DNA from: Betaproteobacteria bacterium
GTDB taxonomy: Bacteria; Pseudomonadota; Gammaproteobacteria; Burkholderiales; SG8-41
DNA length: 19,632 bases
Reading direction: 5' to 3'
Assembly (NCBI GenBank): GCA_016177355.1
Contig: JACOVL010000063.1
Location: 1-19,632, forward strand
Below, piece by piece: positions 6,265-13,285 of the stretch (positions are counted from its first letter, which is position 1; every line of letters begins with the position of its first letter). Under the pieces are notes generated by a model that was not told where the DNA came from, ran no database searches, and saw only the letters and a program-made list of their open reading frames with translations. Position numbers and translations under genes: made by a program.

Positions 6265-7228
6265 AGCCCATCCGGTAATTGCCTTCCTCCTGCTGATGCT
6301 GGCCGCGGCGGCGCCGGCCGCGGCGCAACAGTACCCCACGCGGCCGATCCGCTTCATCGTTCCTTTCTCGCCCGGCGGCAGCACCGACACGCTGGCGCGC
6401 ACGCTGGGGCAGAAGCTTTCGGAGGCGCTCGGCGAGCAGGTGGTGGTGGACAACCGGCCGGGCGGCAACGGCGACATCGGCATGCTGATCGTCGCCAGGG
6501 CGCAAGCTGACGGCTACACCATCGTGCTCGGCTACATCGCCAACCTTGCCATTGCCCCCAGCCTCTACGCGAAAATGCCGTACGACCCGGTAAAGGACTT
6601 CGCGCCGATCACCCAGCCGGCTTCCTCTCCCAACGTCCTGACTGCGCACCCGTCGGTGCCGGCGAAGAACCTGAAGGAGCTGATTGCGCTGGCAAAAACC
6701 AGGCCCGGCGCGGTCAATTTTGCCTCGACCGGCATCGCCAGCGTCGGCCATCTCACCGGCGAGCTGCTCAACACGCTTGCCGGGGTCAGGATGACGCACG
6801 TGCCGTACAAGGGCAGCGGCCAGGCGATCACCGACCTGCTGGGCGGTCACGTTCATGTCATGTTCAGCGGTTTTTCGTCCACCATGCCGCACATCAAGGC
6901 GGGGAGACTCCGCGCGCTGGCGGTGACCGGCGCCCGGCGCTCCCCGGCGCTGCCCGAGGCGCCGACCATCGCGGAGCAGGGCTTCCCGAAATTCGAAGCG
7001 ACCGCGTGGTACGGCGTGCTCGCGCCGGCGGGTACGCCGCGGCCCATCGTCACCCGGCTGCACGATGAGATCGTGAAAGCGCTGCGGCTGCCGGACGTGA
7101 AGGAGCGCCTCGGCAACGTCGGCTTCGAGCTCGTTGGCTCCACCCCCGAGCAGTTCGGCGCCTACATCAAGTCCGAGACCGCCAAGTGGGCGAAGGTGGT
7201 CAAGGCTTCCGGCGCCAAGCCTGAATAG
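6251..7228 (+). CDS. Bug/TctC-family tripartite tricarboxylate transporter solute-binding protein
   Basis: The mature part has the hallmarks of Bug receptors: YPTRPIRFIVPFSPGGSTD at the start, VVDNRPGGNGDIG at about residues 67-79, HVPYKGSGQAITDLLGGHV in the second lobe, and a C-terminal KSETAKWAKVVKASGA. These periplasmic proteins capture small carboxylates and other acids. I chose the GTG at 6251 because it gives a 25-residue signal peptide that ends AAA before QQYPT and a total of 325 residues, normal for the family; the ATG at 6296 would leave too short a signal. There is no clear ribosome-binding site, since the start lies inside the heptamer repeat. No TctA or TctB membrane subunits are encoded nearby, so it is an orphan receptor. 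Ligand unknown. Confidence 0.93.
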   Translation: MTGNRAHPVIAFLLLMLAAAAPAAAQQYPTRPIRFIVPFSPGGSTDTLARTLGQKLSEALGEQVVVDNRPGGNGDIGMLIVARAQADGYTIVLGYIANLAIAPSLYAKMPYDPVKDFAPITQPASSPNVLTAHPSVPAKNLKELIALAKTRPGAVNFASTGIASVGHLTGELLNTLAGVRMTHVPYKGSGQAITDLLGGHVHVMFSGFSSTMPHIKAGRLRALAVTGARRSPALPEAPTIAEQGFPKFEATAWYGVLAPAGTPRPIVTRLHDEIVKALRLPDVKERLGNVGFELVGSTPEQFGAYIKSETAKWAKVVKASGAKPE

Positions 7229-7263
7229 TTCCTCCCGCACGCCGTGCGCGCGCCGCGCTCCGG

Positions 7264-7269
7264 TAGAAT
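7264..7269 (+). promoter_or_regulatory. Candidate -10 box for the MFS-dehydrogenase-ThDP operon
   Basis: TAGAAT lies 33 bases before the GTG start of the first MFS gene, in the gap after the Bug gene. No convincing -35 is visible. The gap of 74 bases and the absence of other intergenic room downstream make this the likely start of the four-gene run. Confidence 0.4.
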
Positions 7270-7302
7270 CGGGCTGCGGCCCCGCCACCGGCAGTCCATG
7301 TA

Positions 7303-8439
7303 GTGAACATCTACCACGTCCTCGCGCTCGTCTTCCCGTACTCCGCCGGGTTCAAGGGCGTACGCGTGCTCAACACGCTCTACGCGCTGGAGCTCGGCGC
7401 CGGGCCGCTGGCGATCGGCGCGCTGCTCGCGATGTACGCCGTGTTCCCGCTGGTCCTCGCGGTCTATTCCGGGAAGGTCTGCGACCGCTACGGCGTGCGC
7501 GTGCCGATGCTCGCCGGCATGGCGTGCGTCGTGACCGGCATGCTCCTGCCGTACGCCTGGCCGTCGCTGCCGGCGCTGTTCGTCTCGGCGGCGGTCATCG
7601 GGGCGGGCTTCATCTTCGTGCAGGTCCCCACGCAGTCGCTCACCGGCTCGCTCGGCAAGGGCGGGGAGCGCACGCGCAACTTCAACCTCTACGCCATCGT
7701 GATCGCCGTCGCCGACTTCGTCGGCCCGGTGCTGGCGGGTTTCCTGATCGACTACGCGGGGTACGCGCGGACCTACCTGGTGCTGTCGGCGTTCGGCGCC
7801 GTTTCCGTGACGGGCGCCGTCTGGCTGTTCCGCCGCATTCCGCGGACGCCGCCGCGCAAGGGGGAGCGCAAGGACGATCGCATGACGGACCTGCTGCGCG
7901 ACCGGAACCTGCGCCGCGTCTTCATCGCCAGCGCGACGGTGATGACCGGCCTCGACCTGTTCCAGCTTTATCTCCCGCTCTACGGCCACTCGATCAAGCT
8001 CCCGGCCTCGGCGATCGGCATGGTGATGGGCGCGTTCGCGGCGGCGGCGTTCGTGGTGCGCGTGCTGACTCCATGGCTCGCGCGGCGCTTCGGCGAGGAG
8101 CGGACGCTCATCGGCGCGCTGTTCGTGGCGGCCGCGACCTTCGTGCTGATCCCGCTGTTCTCCAATGCCTATATGCTCGGGCTGGTCTGCTTCGCGCTGG
8201 GCCTGAGCCTGGGCGTCGGGCAGCCGCTGGGCGTGCTCCTCACCTATAACGCTTCTCCCACCGGGCGCGCGGGCGAGGCGCTCGGGACGAGGATCGCGAT
8301 CAACAACGTCATCCACATCGTGATGCCGGTCGGGTTCGGCGCCGTGGGCTCGCTGGTCGGTCTTCCGCTCATCTTCTGGGTCGCCAGCATCCTGCTCGCG
8401 TCCGGCGGCTACGCCGCGCGCGCGCGAGAAACGGCATAG
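7303..8439 (+). CDS. MFS transporter, first of a tandem pair
   Basis: This 378-residue polytopic membrane protein has about 12 hydrophobic segments. The MFS motif A between helices 2 and 3 is GKVCDRYGVR at residues 57-66. A long cytoplasmic loop around residues 185-200 is rich in Arg and Lys and separates the two six-helix halves. The GTG at 7303 is chosen because its product (MNIYHVLALVF) lines up residue for residue with the next gene's product (MSIYTALLIVL). The two share landmarks such as YALELGA, motif A, SASAIG or PASAIG, and GRAGEALG or GRSGEALG, so they are tandem paralogues. The substrate is not recognisable, but operon partners point to an organic acid. No ribosome-binding site is evident. 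Confidence 0.9.
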   Translation: MNIYHVLALVFPYSAGFKGVRVLNTLYALELGAGPLAIGALLAMYAVFPLVLAVYSGKVCDRYGVRVPMLAGMACVVTGMLLPYAWPSLPALFVSAAVIGAGFIFVQVPTQSLTGSLGKGGERTRNFNLYAIVIAVADFVGPVLAGFLIDYAGYARTYLVLSAFGAVSVTGAVWLFRRIPRTPPRKGERKDDRMTDLLRDRNLRRVFIASATVMTGLDLFQLYLPLYGHSIKLPASAIGMVMGAFAAAAFVVRVLTPWLARRFGEERTLIGALFVAAATFVLIPLFSNAYMLGLVCFALGLSLGVGQPLGVLLTYNASPTGRAGEALGTRIAINNVIHIVMPVGFGAVGSLVGLPLIFWVASILLASGGYAARARETA

Positions 8440-8441
8440 CA

Positions 8442-9587
8442 ATGTCGATCTACACCGCGCTCCTCATCGTCCTGCTCAACATGTCGAGCTTCCGCGCCAG
8501 CAAGGTGCTGGTTTCGCTGTTCGCGCTCGAGCTCGGCGCATCCCAGCTCACCATCGGCGCCCTGATCGCGGCCTATTCGCTGGGCCCGGCGCTGCTCGCG
8601 GTCCACGCCGGCCGGCTCTCGGACCGGCTCGGCGTGCGCCTGCCGATGCTGGCCGGCGCGCTCGGTCTGGCCGCGGGCCTGCTGCTGCCGTACCTGTCCT
8701 CCTCGTTGCCGGCGCTGTTCGCCTCGGCCGCGCTGATCGGCGTCTCGCACATGTTCCACAACGTGTCGGTGCAGAACCTGGTCGGCTCGCTCGGCGGCCC
8801 GGAGGAGCACACCCGCAATTTCAGCAATTACGCGCTCGCCATGGCGTTCGGCTCCTTCCTCGGGCCGATCGCGGCGGGACTGTCGATCGACCGCTACGGG
8901 CACGCCCTGAGCTACCTCTACATCGCCGGGTTCCCGCTGGTGTCGGCCCTGATCCTGGTCGGCGCGCGCCGGCTCGGCGGCGGGCGCGCCGGAAAATCCA
9001 GGGAGGAGCGGGCGGCGGACACGAAAGGCCTGCTCGCCAACCCGTTGCTGCGGCGCACGCTGATCGCGGGCGCGATCGCGGTGACGGGACAGGACCTGTT
9101 CCAGTTCTACATGCCGATCTACGGCTACTCGGTGGGGCTCTCGGCCTCCGCGATCGGGGTGATACTGGGCATGTCCGGCATCGCGGCCTTCGTGGTGCGC
9201 ATGATGCTGCCGGCGCTGGTGCGGCGCTGGAATACCGACACGGTATTCAACGGGTCGTTGTACGTCTCGGCCGTGGCGTTCCTGTTGTTCCCGCTGTTTG
9301 CCAACGCGCCGGCGTTGGCGGCGGTCGCGCTCGTGCTCGGGTTCGGCATGGGCTGCGCGCAGCCGGTGACGCTGATGCTGATCTACAGCCGCGCCCCGCA
9401 GGGGCGCTCGGGCGAGGCGCTCGGCATGCGCGTCACCATCAACCAGTTCATGCATATCACGGTGCCGCTGATATACGGCAGCCTCGGCTCAGCCCTGGGC
9501 GTCGCTCCCGTGTTCGTCATCAACTCGCTCATAATGGCGGGCGGAGGCATGCTGAACCGCGCGCGCAGCGGCTTGACTATAAAATGA
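8442..9587 (+). CDS. MFS transporter, second of a tandem pair
   Basis: This 381-residue MFS protein begins two bases after the preceding MFS gene's stop, so translation is almost certainly coupled. Motif A is GRLSDRLGVR at residues 57-66, at the same position as in the neighbour. The central charged loop is near 184-195 (KSREERAADTK), and the conserved stretch GQDLFQFYMPIYGYSVG follows it. The C-terminal half keeps GRSGEALGMRVTINQ. About 12 membrane segments are present. Similarity to the upstream gene is spread over the entire length with many substitutions, which implies an old duplication rather than a recent one. The pair could have separate substrates or act together. Substrate unknown. 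Confidence 0.9.
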   Translation: MSIYTALLIVLLNMSSFRASKVLVSLFALELGASQLTIGALIAAYSLGPALLAVHAGRLSDRLGVRLPMLAGALGLAAGLLLPYLSSSLPALFASAALIGVSHMFHNVSVQNLVGSLGGPEEHTRNFSNYALAMAFGSFLGPIAAGLSIDRYGHALSYLYIAGFPLVSALILVGARRLGGGRAGKSREERAADTKGLLANPLLRRTLIAGAIAVTGQDLFQFYMPIYGYSVGLSASAIGVILGMSGIAAFVVRMMLPALVRRWNTDTVFNGSLYVSAVAFLLFPLFANAPALAAVALVLGFGMGCAQPVTLMLIYSRAPQGRSGEALGMRVTINQFMHITVPLIYGSLGSALGVAPVFVINSLIMAGGGMLNRARSGLTIK

Positions 9588-9612
9588 CGCGTTCCATGAT
9601 GAGGAGGCTGTA

Positions 9613-10587
9613 ATGAAAATCGCAGTCATCGACGATTACCAGGATGCATTCCGCGGGCTCGATTGCTACGTCAGGCTGAAAGGGCACGAGGTGATCGTGT
9701 ACCACGACACCGTGAAGGACCCTTTGAGGCTCGCCGAGCGAATCAAGGACGCGGAGGTGCTGCTGCTTACCCAGCAGCGCACGCCATTTCCGCGCGCGCT
9801 GGCCGAGAAATTGCCCAAGCTCAAGGTCATCAGTCAGACCGGGCGCAACGCCAACCATATCGACATCGCCGCCTGCACCGAGAAGGGCATACTGGTTTCC
9901 GCCGGCGGCGTCGGCAATCCGGCCCCCACCGCCGAGCTGACCTGGGGGCTGATCCTGTCCGCGCTGCGGAGCATCCCGCAGGAAGTGCAGCGCATGAAGC
10001 AGGGCAAGTGGCAGGGCTCGGTCGGCACCGGCGTCGGCGGCAAGGCGCTCGGCGTCTACGCCTACGGCAAGATCGGCAGCATCGTCGCGCGCGTCGGCAA
10101 GGCGTTCGGCATGCGCGTCGTGTGCTGGGGCCGCGAAGGCTCGACCGGCCGGGCGCGCGCGGACGGCTACGAGGTCGCCGCAAGCCGCGAGGCGTTCTTC
10201 GCCGAGGCGGATGTGCTCTGCCTGCACCTGCCGCTCAACGCGGAAACGCGCGGCATCGTCAAGCGGGCGGACCTTGCGTTGATGAAGCCGACGGCGCTGA
10301 TCGTCAACACCAGCCGCGCGCCCATCATCGAGGCGGGCGCGCTGGTGGAAGCGCTCAAGCAGGGACGGCCGGGGCGCGCCGCGGTGGACGTCTATGAGGA
10401 GGAGCCGGTGCTCGACGGCAACCATCCGCTGCTCAAGATGGACAACGCGCTCTGCACGCCGCACCTGGGTTACGTCGAGAAGGGAACCTACGAGTCCTAT
10501 TTCGGCGCCGCGATCGAGCAGATCCTCGCGTTCGCGGCCGGCAAGCCGGTCGCCGTGCTCAACCCGGAAGTGCTCAAGAAGCAGTGA
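9613..10587 (+). CDS. D-2-hydroxyacid dehydrogenase family protein
   Basis: This 324-residue NAD-dependent enzyme has the D-isomer-specific 2-hydroxyacid dehydrogenase layout. The catalytic triad is visible as R235 (NTSRAPII), E264 (YEEEP) and H284 (CTPHLGY). The substrate segment is SAGGVGNPAPTAELT at about 96-110. The nucleotide-binding turn reads AYGKIG at 150-155, with Ala in place of the first Gly of GxGxxG. Members interconvert 2-hydroxyacids and 2-oxoacids in the cytoplasm; phosphoglycerate, glycerate and related dehydrogenases belong here, so the substrate is undetermined. A strong GAGGAGG ribosome-binding site at 9601-9607 sets the ATG at 9613. The gene follows the MFS pair by 25 bases and precedes the ThDP enzyme by 25 bases. 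Confidence 0.93.
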   Translation: MKIAVIDDYQDAFRGLDCYVRLKGHEVIVYHDTVKDPLRLAERIKDAEVLLLTQQRTPFPRALAEKLPKLKVISQTGRNANHIDIAACTEKGILVSAGGVGNPAPTAELTWGLILSALRSIPQEVQRMKQGKWQGSVGTGVGGKALGVYAYGKIGSIVARVGKAFGMRVVCWGREGSTGRARADGYEVAASREAFFAEADVLCLHLPLNAETRGIVKRADLALMKPTALIVNTSRAPIIEAGALVEALKQGRPGRAAVDVYEEEPVLDGNHPLLKMDNALCTPHLGYVEKGTYESYFGAAIEQILAFAAGKPVAVLNPEVLKKQ

Positions 10588-10612
10588 CCCGTCAAAACAG
10601 GAGGGTTGGAAG

Positions 10613-12298
10613 ATGGCAAGGATGAAGTGCGGCGTTGCCGCGGTGGAGGCGCTGCGCGCGGCGGGGGTGAGCCGGGTGTTCGGGCTGATGGGATCGAGCA
10701 CGCTCGAGATCTACGACGCGCTCTACGACGCGAAGGACATGCTCTACGTCGGCGTGCGGCACGAGAACTGCGGCGTGCACATGGCGGACGCCTACGGGCG
10801 CGTGACGCAGACGCCGGGGTTGTTCATCTGCGGACAGGCGGGGCCGGGCGTGGCGAACATGATGCTGGGGCTCGCCGCGGCGAAGCTGGCGTACTCGCCG
10901 GTGGTGGTGATCGCGGGGCTGCCCTCGAGCGAACACCTCGGGCGCGACACCTTCCAGGAGCTCGACCAGCATACGCTGCTCCAGCCGGTGGCAAAGCGCG
11001 TGATGACGGTGCCGCGTCCGGAGCGCATCCCCGAGTTCATCCTGGAGGCGTTCCGCGTGGCGAACGCCGGGCGGCGCGGGCCGGTGGTGGTCAACATCCC
11101 GCGCGACATCCTCAATCATGAGGTGGACGTCGCGATCCCGCCGCGGGGCGGGCAATCCGAGGTGGCGGCCGGCGCGGTGGACCGCGCGACGCTCGAGAAG
11201 ATCAAGGAAATGGTCCTTGCAGCAAAGGCCCCGGTGATCCACGCCGGCGCCGGCATCAAATGGGGGCGGGGCACCGCGGCACTGGTCAGGCTTGCCGAGA
11301 GGCTCCAGCTCCCCATCACCAACTCAGCCGGTCACACCGACGTCGCGCCGGTGGATCATCCGCTCTACGCCGGTGGCGTGGGCCCGCGCGGCAACCCGGT
11401 GGCGACGGGCCTCGTGCGCGAGTCGGACCTGATCCTCGCGCTGGGAACGCGCCTCGGCTTCAACACCGCCCGCTTCTCGGACGAGATCGTGACGCCCGCG
11501 GCCAGGATCGTGCAGGTGGACATTGATCCCCTCGCCATCGGGCGCTATTACCCGGTCGCGCTCGGCATCGCCGGCGACGCCGGCATGGTGGCGGCCGGGC
11601 TCGCCGGCATCATGGACGCGATTCCCGCGGAACGGGCGCCATGGCGGGCCCGCAACGAGAAGTTCGTAAAAGACCGGCGGGAGCTGTGGCGGGGGCGCGA
11701 GGATACCGCCAACCGCGGAACGAAACCGCTGCACCCCGAGGCGATTTACTCCGAGCTGCGCAAGGCCGCGCCGCGCGCCGCGCTGTTCGCGATCGACGCC
11801 GGCACCACCTGCCTGCAGGCGACCGACAAGCTGCCGTGCCACACCACGCCCTCGCTGATCGCGCCGCTCGACTGCGGCAACATCGGGTTTTCCTACGCGG
11901 CGGGGCTGGGCGCCAAGGTCGCGGCGCCGGAGCGCACCGTGATTTCGCTCTCCGGCGACGGCGGCTTCGGCATGACCATGGGCGAGATGGCGACGGCGGT
12001 GCAGAGCCACATCAACACCATCGCCGTCGTCATGGACAACGGCACCTGGGGCTCGGAGATCGCCTACCAGCGCGACTTCTACCACCAGCGCTACATCGGC
12101 GCGCACGTGCTCTCGCCGCGCTTCGACGAGGTGATGAAGCTCTGCGGGGGCGCCGGCTACTACGTGACCGGTCCGGGGGAGACCGCGGACGCGGTGCGCC
12201 AGGCGATGAAGGCCGACAAGCCGGCGGTGATCCACGCCAAAGTGGACCCCGACGCGGTGCTCAGCTTCAGAACGGACTCGTTGGTCAAGCGCACCTAG
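10613..12298 (+). CDS. Thiamine-diphosphate-dependent enzyme, acetolactate synthase large-subunit-like
   Basis: This 561-residue protein has the three-domain layout of the ThDP/acetohydroxyacid synthase superfamily. The N-terminal pyrimidine-binding domain carries the cofactor-activating E51 in RHENCGVHMADAYGR. A central Rossmann-like domain follows (about 190-320, with HAGAGIKWG). The C-terminal diphosphate-binding domain has SGDGGFGM with GDG at 448-450 and the metal-ligand N476 in MDNGTWG. The ATG at 10613 is chosen over upstream in-frame sequence because it has an AGGAGGG ribosome-binding site at 10599-10605. The family includes synthases, decarboxylases of 2-oxoacids and sulfoacetaldehyde acetyltransferase. 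Presence of E51 argues against glyoxylate carboligase. A 2-oxoacid from the upstream dehydrogenase is an attractive but unproven substrate. Confidence 0.92.
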   Translation: MARMKCGVAAVEALRAAGVSRVFGLMGSSTLEIYDALYDAKDMLYVGVRHENCGVHMADAYGRVTQTPGLFICGQAGPGVANMMLGLAAAKLAYSPVVVIAGLPSSEHLGRDTFQELDQHTLLQPVAKRVMTVPRPERIPEFILEAFRVANAGRRGPVVVNIPRDILNHEVDVAIPPRGGQSEVAAGAVDRATLEKIKEMVLAAKAPVIHAGAGIKWGRGTAALVRLAERLQLPITNSAGHTDVAPVDHPLYAGGVGPRGNPVATGLVRESDLILALGTRLGFNTARFSDEIVTPAARIVQVDIDPLAIGRYYPVALGIAGDAGMVAAGLAGIMDAIPAERAPWRARNEKFVKDRRELWRGREDTANRGTKPLHPEAIYSELRKAAPRAALFAIDAGTTCLQATDKLPCHTTPSLIAPLDCGNIGFSYAAGLGAKVAAPERTVISLSGDGGFGMTMGEMATAVQSHINTIAVVMDNGTWGSEIAYQRDFYHQRYIGAHVLSPRFDEVMKLCGGAGYYVTGPGETADAVRQAMKADKPAVIHAKVDPDAVLSFRTDSLVKRT

Positions 12299-12302
12299 GC
12301 GC

Positions 12303-12683
12303 TCAGACCAGGCCCTGCTCCCTGAACACTTCCACGCACTGCCGCACGGCGCCGTTGGAGGCGGGGAAGCCGCAGTAGCCCGCGGCGTGCACGAACACCC
12401 CGACGATCTCGTCCGGCGTCGCGCCGTTGTTGAGCGCGCCGAGGACGTGGCCCTTGATCTCGTCCGGGCGGTTCAGCGCCGCGAGCATGCCGAGCGTCAC
12501 CAGGCTCTTCACCTTGAGCGGCAGGCCGGGGCGCGACCAGATCGTGCCCCAGGCGATCTCGGTGACCAGCCGGTTCTGCTGCCGGGTGTAGCGGTCGCGG
12601 CTCGCGCCCCGCTGCGCGATGTGCTTCGCGCCCATCACTTTCCTGCGCAGCGCCATGCCTCTCCTGTAGAGCGGCGTGCTCAT
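12303..12683 (-). CDS. Carboxymuconolactone decarboxylase family protein
   Basis: This 126-residue protein is one CMD domain of normal length. The diagnostic C-terminal half reads LGMLAALNRPDEIKGHV, then GALNNGATPDEIVGVFVHAA and GYCGFPASNGAV. It lacks the CxxC pair of AhpD-type peroxidatic members, so it belongs nearer to the 4-carboxymuconolactone decarboxylase (PcaC) group. That enzyme acts in the beta-ketoadipate pathway, but no other genes of that pathway are present, so I do not assign it. It starts one base after the upstream minus-strand gene's stop (TGA-C-ATG), which implies translational coupling. Its stop codon lies four bases from the convergent ThDP gene's stop. Confidence 0.92.
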   Translation of the reverse strand: MSTPLYRRGMALRRKVMGAKHIAQRGASRDRYTRQQNRLVTEIAWGTIWSRPGLPLKVKSLVTLGMLAALNRPDEIKGHVLGALNNGATPDEIVGVFVHAAGYCGFPASNGAVRQCVEVFREQGLV

Positions 12684-12684
12684 G

Positions 12685-13242
12685 TCAGTGCAGGTGCTTG
12701 TTGCGCGGGTGCAGCGGTATCACCGTCGAGGAGCCGGTGGCGTGCTCGCCGGTGATCTTACGCGCCGCCCAATCCTGGTCGAAGAGCTGGTTGACGAGCG
12801 CGGCGACCTGGTCCACGTCGGCCTTGCCGAGGTGGCGCGCGAGCATGGCGGCCACGTCCTCGATCACGCACTGGCGGCGGAACTCGTGGATCGCCTCCGG
12901 CGTCGGGCCGACGAACATCTGGTAGAACTCGTCCTCGCCGTTCTCGGGGTAGTAGGTGACCTCGACCTCGGAGGCGTACTCGGTGAGCGGACCCAGGTTC
13001 TGGAACGATTCGGTGATCCGGTTGTGGAAGTTGCGGCCGATGTCGCCGGTCCAGCAGATGTTGACCGTGCGCTCGCGCGGGTCGAACTGGATGCCGGGCT
13101 CCTCGCGCTCGAGGCTCGCCGCCTCCGCGATCGCCTCCACGTCGAGGTACTCGAGCCACGGGCGCAGCGCGTGCTCGACCTGCGACAGGCGCACGCCCCT
13201 GCCCAGGAAAACGCTGCCGTGTACGTGGACTTCCATGCCCAT
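12685..13242 (-). CDS. DUF6806-like hypothetical protein
   Basis: The product is a soluble acidic protein of about 185 residues. It opens with EVHVHGSVFL and has a central FDPRERTVNICWTGD segment, then VEVTYYPENGEDEFYQMFVGPTPEAI, and ends in a His-rich tail (HPRNKHLH). From memory this matches the DUF6806 family of Burkholderiales, which shares the HVHG opening, the MFVGPTP segment and a HLH ending, but I could not check it. The frame is open up to 13311. I chose the ATG at 13242 because translation upstream would run into the divergent Bug gene; the ATG at 13236 is an equal alternative. No ribosome-binding site is visible. Function unknown. It is coupled to the CMD-family gene downstream. 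Confidence 0.75.
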   Translation of the reverse strand: MGMEVHVHGSVFLGRGVRLSQVEHALRPWLEYLDVEAIAEAASLEREEPGIQFDPRERTVNICWTGDIGRNFHNRITESFQNLGPLTEYASEVEVTYYPENGEDEFYQMFVGPTPEAIHEFRRQCVIEDVAAMLARHLGKADVDQVAALVNQLFDQDWAARKITGEHATGSSTVIPLHPRNKHLH

Positions 13243-13261
13243 AGGGGCGAAAAGGATAACA

Positions 13262-13267
13262 TATACT
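13262..13267 (+). promoter_or_regulatory. Candidate -10 box for the second Bug gene
   Basis: TATACT lies 18 bases before the ATG at 13286. The same AT-rich core reads TATATGTT on the minus strand, so it may serve both this gene and the divergent DUF6806-like gene. No good -35 is seen in either direction. Confidence 0.4.
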
Positions 13268-13285
13268 GGCGTAAGGGAGGCTGAC

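Noticed and set aside
7236..7248. CGCACG-C-CGTGCG palindrome after the first Bug gene
   Set aside because: A one-base loop and no T-run make it a poor terminator, and short GC palindromes are expected by chance in this DNA.
9573..9583. TTGACT/TATAAA at the end of the second MFS gene as a promoter for the hydroxyacid dehydrogenase
   Set aside because: The two hexamers overlap instead of being spaced about 17 bases, and the gene is well placed for read-through from upstream.
10613..12298. ThDP enzyme as glyoxylate carboligase paired with a tartronate semialdehyde reductase at 1-598
   Set aside because: Glyoxylate carboligase lacks the cofactor-activating Glu, which is present here as E51, and the two genes are 10 kb apart on opposite strands.
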